Source of the DNA: Rhizobium sp. NFR07
Lineage (GTDB): Bacteria > Pseudomonadota > Alphaproteobacteria > Rhizobiales > Rhizobiaceae
Direction of reading: 5' to 3'
Length of the DNA: 64,000 bases
NCBI RefSeq assembly: GCF_900111905.1
Contig: NZ_FOKM01000006.1
Coordinates: 62,001 to 126,000 of the forward strand
Positions within the stretch are counted from its first letter, which is position 1; the number at the start of each line of letters is the position of its first letter. The notes beneath the pieces are model-generated. The model searched no databases. It was not told the origin of the DNA and was given only the letters and a program-made list of their open reading frames with translations. The translations under genes were made by a program, and so were the position numbers. Of this stretch, positions 35,194 to 44,098 are shown one piece after another.

Positions 35194-36582
35194 ATGGGGC
35201 TCATGATGATTGATGTCGTGCAGGCTTTTGACCGCTCTCCGATCACCTCGCTGCAAGCCGATGACGCCACCTTGCTTGAAAAGAAGCTGGCCATAGCCTT
35301 CGGTCGGTTCAAGGATCGGGAAAACTGGCTGAAGCCTTATCAACGCATCGAGATCCTCCACAGGCTTGCGACACTGGTTCAGTCGCAGCGGGAGGATTTC
35401 GGCAGGCTGATCGCGCGCGAGGGAGGCAAGCCGCGCACCGATGCCCTGATCGAGACCGATCGCGCTATTGACGGCATCCGCAGTGCAGCCGATCTGCTTC
35501 GGACATGGGCAGGCCACGAAATCCCGATGGGGCTGACCGCAGCAAGCACGGACAGGCGTGCCTGGACCCTGCCCGAACCGATCGGCGTCGTGGCGGCGAT
35601 CGCAGCCTTCAATCATCCCCTGAACCTTGTCGTGCATCAGATCGCGCCGGCCATTGCCACCGGTTGCCCGATCATCATCAAGCCTGCCTCCTCCACCCCG
35701 CTCAATTGCGTTGAACTGGTCAGGCTCGTCCATGAGGCGGGAATGCCGGAGGGTTGGGTGCAGACCTTCCTGCCTGAAGACCGCGGGCTCGCCGAAACAT
35801 TCGCGACCGATCCGCGGATCGCCTTCCTGAGCTTCATCGGGTCTGCCAAGGTCGGCTGGCAGCTCCGCTCGAAACTGGCGCCCGGAACGCGCTGCGCACT
35901 CGAACACGGAGGTGTCGCCCCGTTGATTGTCGACAAGACCGTCGATCTCGAGCGGATCATCGAGCCGATTGCCAAGGGCGGCTATTATCATGCCGGACAG
36001 GTTTGCGTGTCGGTGCAGCGCATCTACCTGCACAGCAAGGTGCAGGACGAGTTCATAGATCGCTTCACCGCCCGTGTCGCCGCGCTCAGGAATGGCGATC
36101 CTCTGCTTGCCGAAACCGAAGTCGGGCCGCTGATCACGCCCAGGGAGGCGGACAGGGTCGAGCAATGGATCAACGAAGCCATCGCGGGCGGAGCAAAGCT
36201 GTTCGGCGGAGGGCGTTTCAGCGAGACGACGCTTACTCCCGCCGTCCTGGTCAGCCCGCCGAAGAATGCAAAAGTGTCGACGCTGGAAGTATTCGGGCCG
36301 CTGACCTGCATCTTTCCCTCCGACACGCTGGACGAGGCGATCGCCGAGGCGAATTCGTTGCCGGTGGCATTCCAGTCGAGCATTTTCACGCAGGATCTCC
36401 AGGCAGCCTTCCATGCAGCCGAACGGCTCGACGCCTCCGCCGTGATGATCAACGACCATACCGCCTTCCGCACGGACTGGATGCCCTTTGCCGGTCGGCA
36501 CGAGTCCGGATACGGCATCGGTGGAATACCTTACACAATGCGGGAAATGACGGCTGAAAAGATGGTGGTTTTCAGATTGTAG
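35194..36582 (+). CDS. NAD(P)-dependent aldehyde dehydrogenase
   Basis: This 462-residue aldehyde dehydrogenase has catalytic Cys271 in GQVCVSVQR and Glu237 in EHGGVAP. It also has the AIAAFNHPLNLVVHQIAPAI and IIKPASSTPL cofactor-site motifs, and GPLTCIF near residue 370. It oxidises an aldehyde to the acid. The start may be the ATG at 35203 or 35206, and no strong ribosome site decides it. It lies between two STAND regulators and close to the OYE operon, suggesting a role in aldehyde or electrophile removal. Confidence 0.88.
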   Translation: MGLMMIDVVQAFDRSPITSLQADDATLLEKKLAIAFGRFKDRENWLKPYQRIEILHRLATLVQSQREDFGRLIAREGGKPRTDALIETDRAIDGIRSAADLLRTWAGHEIPMGLTAASTDRRAWTLPEPIGVVAAIAAFNHPLNLVVHQIAPAIATGCPIIIKPASSTPLNCVELVRLVHEAGMPEGWVQTFLPEDRGLAETFATDPRIAFLSFIGSAKVGWQLRSKLAPGTRCALEHGGVAPLIVDKTVDLERIIEPIAKGGYYHAGQVCVSVQRIYLHSKVQDEFIDRFTARVAALRNGDPLLAETEVGPLITPREADRVEQWINEAIAGGAKLFGGGRFSETTLTPAVLVSPPKNAKVSTLEVFGPLTCIFPSDTLDEAIAEANSLPVAFQSSIFTQDLQAAFHAAERLDASAVMINDHTAFRTDWMPFAGRHESGYGIGGIPYTMREMTAEKMVVFRL

Positions 36583-36642
36583 GATTTCGCCTCGAAGACG
36601 GGATCCGACCGCCGACGCGCCAAGCGCAAAAATTTCTCGAAC

Positions 36643-39537
36643 GTGTTCATGGCATGCTATTCTGGGTTGCCACATCCAGAGCGAGGTCACAACTTGGACA
36701 GTTCGAGCATTTCCAGTGCAGCGGGCCTCGTTCGCATGTTCGGGCCCTTCAGACTCTATCCAGACCAGCAGTTGCTGCTTCGCGGCGAAAATCCGGTGAA
36801 GCTCGGCGGGCGCGGTTTCGACCTGCTCAACCTGCTCGTCGAACGCCAAGGCGAGGTCGTGAGCAAGCGAGAGCTTATCGCCGCGACATGGCCGGACACG
36901 TTCGTGCAGGAGAGCAATCTCAAGGTCAATATGTTCAGCCTGAGGAGAGCTCTCGGAGAGGCTTCGGGCATATCGAATTATATCGTCACCGTTCCCGGTC
37001 GCGGCTACCGCTTCATCGCCCCTGTTCGCACGAGCCGGGAGGCAAAACCGGCTGCGCCATCCGTGCAGCATCGGCAGTTGCCACAGCTGGGCGAGATCAT
37101 CGGGCGGAGCCGCGAAATCGGCAGCATTCTGGAGAAGCTGCGCGACAACCGCCATGTCACCATCGTCGGCACCGGCGGGGTGGGCAAGACCACACTCGCA
37201 ATCGCGGCTGCACAACATTGCCGTGATGATTTCCCGGATGGCATCTGCATGGTGGATCTCTCCGTCATCGACGACCCGATGCTGGTTCCGGCGACGATCG
37301 CCTCGGCGCTCAGGCTGCGTAGCGGGGCTGCCGACCACATGGATGCCGTCACCGACTTCCTGCAGCACCGACGGATGCTGATCCTGCTGGACAATTGCGA
37401 GCACGTGCTTCACGCGGCCGCGATCCTATCGACGCGACTTGCAGCCGCAAGCAGATGCGGACTGCTCGCGACCAGCAGGGCACCTCTGGCAACAACGACC
37501 GAACAGGTATTCTGGCTGGAGCCGCTGGGTTATCCGCCGACCGATCGCGACATGACACCTGACGAAGTACAGCAATATCCCGCCGCGCGGCTGCTGATCC
37601 AGCGGGCGTTCGACGTGGCGGGATACAAGGCACGCGATGAGGACGTTTCGGCGCTGGCCCGGATCTGCCGATCACTCGATGGCATTCCGCTCGCCATCGA
37701 GCTTGCCGCCGGCAAGCTTGCAAGGCACGGGGCGACCGAGCTGCTGTCCATGCTCCATGACCATCTCGCAATCCTAGAGCGCAGGGACGCGGGCGTTCCC
37801 CATCGGCAAAGAACCCTTTCGGCAACGATCGACTGGAGCTATCGGCTGCTGACCAGGGAAGAGGCCGCGCTCTTTCAGGCGATTTCGATATTCGCCGGGA
37901 CGTTCAGCGCAGCAGACGTGGTCGCGATCGCCGTCGGTATGGAGTTGAGTGCAGCAGGCGTCGCCGCCGCACTCGGCAGCCTCATCGCCAAATCGCTCGT
38001 GGCAGCGACGGCCGACGATCAGGACATGCGCTATCGCCTGCTCGATACGACCCGGCGCTATGCACTGGAACAGCTCAGGCAGCATCCACTTTATGAAAAA
38101 GTCTGCCGGGCCCATGCCGAACGTATGGTCGAAATCTTCGAACGGTCGGAGCGCGAATGGGATTGGCGGGAGCCGGAGGAATGGTCTGCCTCCTACCAGG
38201 ACCGATTGCCGGATCTCAGAAAAGCGCTGTACTGGACCTTCAGGCAGGACGGCGATGCCGAGATAGGCGTTCGGCTGACGATCGCCTCGATCCCGGTCCT
38301 TTTCAAGATTTCCGCCATGGCGGAGGTGGGGGAAAGGGCGCTCGAGGCCATGCGCCATCCGGTATCGGACTTTCAGCGGATGAAGCTTGCAAGTTCCCAT
38401 GCATGGAGCATGCTCTATGCCGCCAAAAGAGAATATGCCGCTGAACGCTCATGGCAGGATGCCATCGAATTCGCCAAGCGCAACGGCGATATCGATTATC
38501 AGCTGCGCGGCCTTCTCGGTTACTCGTTCCACCTCAGCGGGACCGGCCGGCTCGACCAGTCGCTCGAGCGGTTGACGCAATTTCGCAGCCTCGCCAGGGA
38601 CAATCCAGGTTCGCCCGCAGCAGCGGACGGAGAGCGGTTCTTTGCCTTCGTCAACGCCTATCTCGGCAATCTGAACAAGGCACAGCGGATACTGGATCGC
38701 CTCGTTCTCGCCACGCTGAAGCCGGGGCAAAGGTCACGCATGGCCGGTTTCCAGGTCGATCGCTATATCGGCACGCGCACCTATCTCTCATTCGTGTCAT
38801 GGCTTACCGGCCGTCCACGCTATGCCGCGCGCATCGCGGAAGAGGGAATTCACGCCGCGAGCGAACTCGGGCATCTCGTCTCCCAGTCGAATGTCCTTGC
38901 CATGTCGGCCCTGCCGATCGCGTTCTGGAACGGCGATATCGAGGCGATGGATTCCTATGCGGCACATCTGAAGGCAAATCTCGATCTCGAAACCACCGGC
39001 CTCTGGAAGCCGATCATGCGTTTCTATTGCGAGGTCCTCGCGGAACTGCGCGACGGCTCAGCCAATACCGACACCATGTTTGCCATCGTGGAAGAGCTCG
39101 TCGCCGCACGCTTCACCATTCGCCTCGGCTTCTATCTCGGCGTCATCGCGGAAATATTCCTCTCACGCGGGCAAGTGGCTGAAGCCGGCAGTCAGCTGCA
39201 AAGGGCCTTCGACTACCAACAGCGACAGAATGAACGTTGGTCGCTTTCAGAACTGCTGCGCATAAAGGCCGCCATCCTGGCAAGAGACGGCAATATAGTC
39301 GGTGCGGAAATCGTGCTGGAGAATGCACTTCTCGAAGCAAGGTCGAGTGGGGCCAAATCCTTCGAGCTGCGGATCGCCACCGATCTGGCGAACCACCACA
39401 TCGAGGCCGGGCAACCCGACCAGGCGGTGCGTACCATCGAGCCGATATTGACACGCTTCGTGGACGGCACAACGACCAGAGACCTTGCCGCCGCCGCCAG
39501 GACCCTCGAACTCGCCACCATGTTACGCCGCGGGTGA
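36643..39537 (+). CDS. Winged-helix STAND/NB-ARC ATPase regulator with TPR-like tail
   Basis: This 964-residue regulator has a PhoB-type winged helix at about 30-130 (FGPFRLYPDQQLLLRG to NYIVTVPGRGYRFIAP). An NB-ARC ATPase follows with Walker A GTGGVGKTT near 176 and ILLDNCEH near 247, then a long alpha-helical TPR-like region from about 490 to the end. It is a paralogue of the protein at 33472. The start is uncertain: the frame opens with GTG at 36643, ATG is at 36649, and a TTG at 36694 has GCGAGG upstream. Signal and targets are unknown, and the aldehyde dehydrogenase gene just upstream is a candidate. Confidence 0.82.
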   Translation: MFMACYSGLPHPERGHNLDSSSISSAAGLVRMFGPFRLYPDQQLLLRGENPVKLGGRGFDLLNLLVERQGEVVSKRELIAATWPDTFVQESNLKVNMFSLRRALGEASGISNYIVTVPGRGYRFIAPVRTSREAKPAAPSVQHRQLPQLGEIIGRSREIGSILEKLRDNRHVTIVGTGGVGKTTLAIAAAQHCRDDFPDGICMVDLSVIDDPMLVPATIASALRLRSGAADHMDAVTDFLQHRRMLILLDNCEHVLHAAAILSTRLAAASRCGLLATSRAPLATTTEQVFWLEPLGYPPTDRDMTPDEVQQYPAARLLIQRAFDVAGYKARDEDVSALARICRSLDGIPLAIELAAGKLARHGATELLSMLHDHLAILERRDAGVPHRQRTLSATIDWSYRLLTREEAALFQAISIFAGTFSAADVVAIAVGMELSAAGVAAALGSLIAKSLVAATADDQDMRYRLLDTTRRYALEQLRQHPLYEKVCRAHAERMVEIFERSEREWDWREPEEWSASYQDRLPDLRKALYWTFRQDGDAEIGVRLTIASIPVLFKISAMAEVGERALEAMRHPVSDFQRMKLASSHAWSMLYAAKREYAAERSWQDAIEFAKRNGDIDYQLRGLLGYSFHLSGTGRLDQSLERLTQFRSLARDNPGSPAAADGERFFAFVNAYLGNLNKAQRILDRLVLATLKPGQRSRMAGFQVDRYIGTRTYLSFVSWLTGRPRYAARIAEEGIHAASELGHLVSQSNVLAMSALPIAFWNGDIEAMDSYAAHLKANLDLETTGLWKPIMRFYCEVLAELRDGSANTDTMFAIVEELVAARFTIRLGFYLGVIAEIFLSRGQVAEAGSQLQRAFDYQQRQNERWSLSELLRIKAAILARDGNIVGAEIVLENALLEARSSGAKSFELRIATDLANHHIEAGQPDQAVRTIEPILTRFVDGTTTRDLAAAARTLELATMLRRG

Positions 39538-39589
39538 TGACGCTCTGAAAGCAAGCGGACGGACAGCCGCAGGAGGTGCGCATTCTCAT

Positions 39590-40138
39590 CTACGTCGCCA
39601 GCGACAAAACCTGCCCTCCGATCGCTCCCTTCACCCCCGCGGCGCAAGCATCCCGGCGCCACTCGGAAGGCGATTGATCCATGTAGCTATGAAACAGCCT
39701 GCAGAAATGCGACTGGTCCGAGCATCCGACATCGAGCGCGATCTCGGCAAGTGGATCGGATGACTGACGCATCAGAAATTTCGCCTTTTCCATGCGCCTG
39801 CGCAGCACATATCGATATGGCGTGTCCTCGAAAGTCAGCTTGAAGGCGCGCGAGAAATGGCTCGGGCTCAGACCAGCCAGCGTGGCGATATCATCGACAC
39901 GGATGGTACGCCCAAGGTTTGCCTCGACGTAGAAAACGACCTTTCGCACCTGCCAGAACAGAAGGCCCTTGACGCGTTGCCGCGCGTTTGCAACCGGCGT
40001 ATCCCGCAACACAGGCTCACGGCCTGCAACGGCGCCCAATATCGATTGCGCGTCTGGATGAACCTGCGGGAGATAGCCGCCATGGCTGTTTTGGCTGAAA
40101 CACTGCTCCATGGAAGCCACCCTGTATCCGGATCCCAT
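39590..40138 (-). CDS. AraC-family transcriptional regulator
   Basis: This protein of about 182 residues has its two helix-turn-helix motifs in the C-terminal half: IRVDDIATLAGLSPSHFSRAFK and PLAEIALDVGCSDQSHFCRLFH. The N-terminal part is short, with no obvious ligand domain. The frame extends to 40183. I use the ATG at 40138, and 40111 is also possible. It is divergent from the siderophore synthesis operon. AraC-type activators control siderophore genes elsewhere (RhrA in Sinorhizobium, PchR in Pseudomonas), so a similar role is inferred. Confidence 0.8.
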   Translation of the reverse strand: MGSGYRVASMEQCFSQNSHGGYLPQVHPDAQSILGAVAGREPVLRDTPVANARQRVKGLLFWQVRKVVFYVEANLGRTIRVDDIATLAGLSPSHFSRAFKLTFEDTPYRYVLRRRMEKAKFLMRQSSDPLAEIALDVGCSDQSHFCRLFHSYMDQSPSEWRRDACAAGVKGAIGGQVLSLAT

Positions 40139-40382
40139 TGACTGATCCGATGGTGCAGCGGGAGACCGCGTGGCGCGAGTCAAAGGCCGTTAAGTCGCGT
40201 GGAATGGTGCAAGGAAAGGTGGCCCCCTCCGAGCCATCGACACGCGGCTTCAGCGGAATAAGCGCGCTCATATCATTGAACCAATTGCCATTTGCTCCGC
40301 ATGATGATGCACCGCACTTTCTTCCGGAAGCGCTTGCGACGAACCTTCTGCTGATCCTGCTTCATCAAAAAAACGACCGGCG

Positions 40383-40411
40383 TGAAAAAAGCGCGAGCGC
40401 CAGTCGTCTTT
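40383..40411 (+). promoter_or_regulatory. Candidate ECF-sigma promoter of the siderophore synthesis operon
   Basis: GAAAAAA at 40384-40390, 13 bases, then TCGTCTTT at 40404-40411. The same two boxes with identical spacing occur upstream of fecR (48228) and of the TonB receptor gene (49364). Aligned without gaps, 23 of 29 positions agree with the receptor copy. The layout fits a -35/-10 pair read by the FecI-type sigma factor at 47.7 kb. The rest of the gap 40139-40382 shows nothing I can support. A near-match to the iron operator at 40352-40367 has the wrong spacing. Confidence 0.7.
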
Positions 40412-40450
40412 GACTTCGGGACATATCCAGGAACTCGACGAGGAACCGAT

Positions 40451-40579
40451 ATGACGAAGGACGGACGCTTTCAGGCCGGGTTCATGGGCCCGGCCCCTGT
40501 GGAACGCGATTTATCATTGGCCGAACCACCTGCCTCACGCGCCGCGACTGCATCGAAGCTTGCTGCGACCGCTAGGTGA
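40451..40579 (+). CDS. Small leader ORF ahead of the siderophore synthesis genes
   Basis: A 42-residue frame begins at an ATG with GAGGAACCGAT upstream, 40 bases after the candidate promoter. Its TGA at 40577-40579 overlaps the possible GTG start of the first synthetase gene (GTGA), which would couple their translation. The product is Ala-rich near its end and matches nothing I know. It may be a leader peptide rather than a functional protein. Confidence 0.4.
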   Translation: MTKDGRFQAGFMGPAPVERDLSLAEPPASRAATASKLAATAR

Positions 40580-42387
40580 GAATACCCATGTCCATATCCT
40601 GGAAGGCCGCCGAGACGGCCAGCTTTCAAAGCTTTGCCAATTGCTACCTGCGTGAAATCGACGGCGGCAAGCCGGTCCGGCACGCCATTCTGGCCGATCA
40701 CGTCGATTGCATCGAATGGCTGCTGGCCGAAGACAGAATATCGCTGCGGGCCGAGGTGACATCCGCCTCGCTGTGCGGCCCGCAGCATTTCGGCCGGGTC
40801 TGGAAACGGGCCGCCTCGGAGACCGCATGGCATCCGACCGATCCGATGTCGGCGCTGCAATCCCTGATGCACGAGGCCTATCGCACGTTGCGCGGCAGTA
40901 ACAGCCAGGATCTGCAGGGATGCGAAACGGAGCTGCTGCTACGTGTCATGGACAGCCACCAGCAGATCAGCATGCATGTCGAGCACGCGATTGCCGATCA
41001 CAATCGGGACGACGATTTCATCGCCGCCGAGCAATCCCTCGTTTTCGGCCACTGGCTGCACCCGACGCCGAAGAGCCGGCAGGGCATGACCTTCTGGCAG
41101 CAGGAAACATATGCGCCGGAATTTCACGGGCAGTTCCAGCTGCATTATTTCGCTGCTCGGAACGAGTTAATCGAACATTCGTCGGCCGCGGCCGATCCCG
41201 CAACGACGATCATCGATGCGCTGGCCCGCCAGGGCTCCGGAAGCATATCGCTCAAGGATGGCGAGACGCTGCTGCCGATGCATCCCCTGCAGGCGCAGGC
41301 TTTGGCACTCGATCCCGATATCGAAGCGCTGATGCGCGAAGGAAGCCTGCGGAGCCTCGGGGCAGCGGGCGCGATGTTTACCGCCACTTCTTCGGTCAGA
41401 ACCGTCTGGAGCGGCCAAACCGACTGGATGCTGAAATTCTCGCTGCCGGTGCGTATTACCAATTCCGTGCGCATAAACCGGCGCAACGAACTCGATGCCG
41501 GCGTCGCGATGGCAAAGCTGGTGGAGCGCCGTGGACTTGCACGCGAAATGCCGAATTTCCGCATCATCAAGGACCCGGCCTTCATCACATTGGCACTTCC
41601 CGGGGCACTTCCCGACCGCAGCGAAAGCGGCTTCGAGACGATCCTGCGGGAAAATCCCTTCCGCGCCGATGGCGGCAGGGGCGTCGTCACGCTTGCGGCC
41701 CTGACTGCGGATCCTCTGCCCGGAGAGGCCTCGCGGCTCGCTCGTCTGGTCGGCCGCATCCACGCGACAGAAGGCGGTGGTATCGCTAAAATCGCCGCGA
41801 CATGGTTCAGACGCTACCTCGCCTGCGCCGTTGAGCCGCTGATCCAGCTCTACGACCGGTATGGACTTGCGCTGGAAGCGCACCAGCAAAACAGCCTGAT
41901 CGACATTTCCCAACTCTACCCCCGGTTGGGCTATTACCGCGACAATCAAGGGTTCTATCTTTCCGAACGGCACAGGCCTGACATCGCCCGAACCGTGCCG
42001 GAGACCGAAACCATCGGTTCGCTCTATTTCCCGGAGGCGGAGATAAACGACCGGTTCGCCTATTACCTGATCGTCAACCAGGTCTTTTCCGTCATCAGCC
42101 GGATGGCCCATGACGGGCTGGCCGACGAGATCGACCTCATCCGCATCCTGCGCCAGACGCTTGAAAAGCTTGCCCTCAGACTACGCGGCTCGGGGCGGGA
42201 TTTCGTTCGTCATATCCTCGACCGGTCGCAGATCGGCACCAAGGCGAACCTCGCCACGCGCCTCGTCGACGCGGACGAATTGAACTCCACCTCCGGCCAT
42301 TCGCTCTATCGCACCATGCCTAACCCATTGACCCTCGCCGAAGTCGTCAACCCGCCACAGGAGAGGCCCCATGCCATTGCCTCTTGA
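40576..42387 (+). CDS. asbA: NIS siderophore synthetase, IucA/IucC family (AsbA-like)
   Basis: This NRPS-independent siderophore synthetase of 603 residues (599 from the ATG at 40588) is close to the 602 I recall for Bacillus AsbA. ATP-site and citrate-site motifs are visible: HPTPKSRQGM near 175, MHPLQAQAL near 235, ATSSVRTVW near 273 and KFSLPVRITNSVR just after. AsbA joins citrate to spermidine in petrobactin synthesis. The assignment to A rather than B follows gene order. It overlaps the next gene by 17 bases. The name rests on synteny with asbABCDEF and is an inference. Confidence 0.85.
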   Translation: MRIPMSISWKAAETASFQSFANCYLREIDGGKPVRHAILADHVDCIEWLLAEDRISLRAEVTSASLCGPQHFGRVWKRAASETAWHPTDPMSALQSLMHEAYRTLRGSNSQDLQGCETELLLRVMDSHQQISMHVEHAIADHNRDDDFIAAEQSLVFGHWLHPTPKSRQGMTFWQQETYAPEFHGQFQLHYFAARNELIEHSSAAADPATTIIDALARQGSGSISLKDGETLLPMHPLQAQALALDPDIEALMREGSLRSLGAAGAMFTATSSVRTVWSGQTDWMLKFSLPVRITNSVRINRRNELDAGVAMAKLVERRGLAREMPNFRIIKDPAFITLALPGALPDRSESGFETILRENPFRADGGRGVVTLAALTADPLPGEASRLARLVGRIHATEGGGIAKIAATWFRRYLACAVEPLIQLYDRYGLALEAHQQNSLIDISQLYPRLGYYRDNQGFYLSERHRPDIARTVPETETIGSLYFPEAEINDRFAYYLIVNQVFSVISRMAHDGLADEIDLIRILRQTLEKLALRLRGSGRDFVRHILDRSQIGTKANLATRLVDADELNSTSGHSLYRTMPNPLTLAEVVNPPQERPHAIAS

Positions 42388-44098
42388 TCTCGCCGGTCAC
42401 CCCGAAGACCGGGTGTTGAGACAGCTGGTCGCCGCACTTCTGTTCGAGGGTCTGACGTCCTTCACCCTGAGAGGCGAGGATCGCGTAGCCTTCACGCTGG
42501 AGGACAGCGACTATCGTTGCCGCGCTTCCTTCAGCGCATTCGGCAGGGTTCGCATCCGTCCCGGCTCTATCGAGATGAAGGGTGATGACGGTCGCTGGAT
42601 TGCCGCAACGCTGGCCTCCGTCGTCCGTGGACTGCCCGGCACCGGCATTACCCGCGGCAAGCTTTTGCGCGAGATGGAGCAGACGATCGCGCTTTGCCGC
42701 TGGAACAGCGATAACATCCCTCACCGCGACCGCCGCGCCATGTCCTTTGCGGATCTGGATGCTGCGCTCGACGAAGGCCATCCCTATCACCCCTGCTTCA
42801 AGGCAAGATACGGTTTCACCACCAAGGATAACCAGAGCTTCGGTCCGGAATCGATGCAACCTTTCCAGTTGGTCTGGGTGCTGCATGCGAGGGCCGAGAT
42901 CAGCCAGGAACTGCCAGACGAAGAGCGTGACTTCTGGCGCCGGGAACTCGGCGAAGACGTCTGGGACGAGATCGAAAGCCGGCGGCAGGCCAAGGGCCTG
43001 GCATGGGCGGATTTCGCGCTTGTTCCCATGCATCCCTGGCAATGGCAGCATCTCATGAGTGGTCCCGCCGACGAATTTGTCGCGGCGGGCGGCCTGCACG
43101 CTCTCGGCGCGTTCGGTGACCGTTATCTGGCGAGCCAGTCGCTGAGAACGCTGCACAATCTCGACAGGCCATCCGCCGCCACCATCAAGCTGCCGCTCGA
43201 CGTGGTCAACACATCCTCGCGCCGCATTCTCGATCCGCATTCCGTGTGCACCGCGCCAGTCCTGTCGCGCTGGATCGCCGGCATGGTGGAGGCTGACACG
43301 GCCTTCACCGACCGCTATCCGCTGGCCATCCTGCAGGAATATGCCGGCGTGCTCGGCCAGCATGAGGGTAAGCTCTCCGGCCAGATCGGTGCGATCTGGC
43401 GCGAAAGCGCCACCGCCGGATTGAATCCGGGCGAGAAGGTCATTCCCCTCAACGCGCTGATGATGCTGGAAGAGGATGGAAAGCCGTTCATCGACCTATG
43501 GGTCCAGCGCTTCGGCCTGATGCCCTGGCTCAATCGGCTTCTCGAAATCGCGATCCTGCCCGTCTGGCACCTGCTCGTGCATCATGGGCTGGCGGTCGAA
43601 GCGCATGGCCAGAACATGCTGCTCGTCCACCGCGACGGCTGGCCGGAGCGTCTCGTGCTGCGCGACTTCCATGAAAGCATCGAGTTTTCACCCGCCTTCC
43701 TGCGCGATCCCGACGCGGCGCCTGATTTCCTGTCGCTGAACCCGCTCTATCGCGACGCGAAGCCCGACCAGTATTACTGGACCGACAATCTCGATTTCCT
43801 GCGCGAGCTCGTGGTCGATACGCTGTTCATCTACAATCTGAGCGAAGTCGCCCATCTGTTCGAGGAAATCTACCGGCTGCCCGAGACGGTCTTCTGGGAA
43901 CAGGTCGACCATCTGCTTCACGGCTACGCCCATGAACACGGCGCCGGCCGTCGTATGGCGGCGCTCGGCTACGACCAGCCGACGATCCTGACGGAATCGC
44001 TGCTGACCAGAAAACTGCTCGCGCGCGATCCCGAATACCACCATCGCATCCCGAACATCCTTGCCAACGTCACACCTCAGCGGAGGACGATGCCATGA
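42371..44098 (+). CDS. asbB: NIS siderophore synthetase, IucA/IucC family (AsbB-like)
   Basis: This second synthetase has 575 residues, with HPCFKARYGF near 140, PMHPWQWQH near 220, SQSLRTLHN near 257, IKLPLDVVNTSSRR, and the C-terminal HGQNMLLVHRDGWPERLVLRDFHES. In petrobactin synthesis AsbB adds the second spermidine arm to the citrate intermediate. It overlaps the preceding gene by 17 bases and the next by four (ATGA), so the operon is tightly packed. Confidence 0.85.
   Translation: MPLPLDLAGHPEDRVLRQLVAALLFEGLTSFTLRGEDRVAFTLEDSDYRCRASFSAFGRVRIRPGSIEMKGDDGRWIAATLASVVRGLPGTGITRGKLLREMEQTIALCRWNSDNIPHRDRRAMSFADLDAALDEGHPYHPCFKARYGFTTKDNQSFGPESMQPFQLVWVLHARAEISQELPDEERDFWRRELGEDVWDEIESRRQAKGLAWADFALVPMHPWQWQHLMSGPADEFVAAGGLHALGAFGDRYLASQSLRTLHNLDRPSAATIKLPLDVVNTSSRRILDPHSVCTAPVLSRWIAGMVEADTAFTDRYPLAILQEYAGVLGQHEGKLSGQIGAIWRESATAGLNPGEKVIPLNALMMLEEDGKPFIDLWVQRFGLMPWLNRLLEIAILPVWHLLVHHGLAVEAHGQNMLLVHRDGWPERLVLRDFHESIEFSPAFLRDPDAAPDFLSLNPLYRDAKPDQYYWTDNLDFLRELVVDTLFIYNLSEVAHLFEEIYRLPETVFWEQVDHLLHGYAHEHGAGRRMAALGYDQPTILTESLLTRKLLARDPEYHHRIPNILANVTPQRRTMP

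Noticed and set aside
35032-37413. Very long minus-strand frame (793 codons) across the aldehyde dehydrogenase and STAND genes
   Set aside because: It lies antisense to two recognisable genes, has no family-like sequence, and is Arg/Asp/His-rich as expected for a shadow frame in GC-rich DNA.
40352-40367. RirA-like site upstream of the siderophore synthesis operon
   Set aside because: The halves TGA and TCA are present, but the spacing is 10 rather than 9 bases, so it does not match the consensus.
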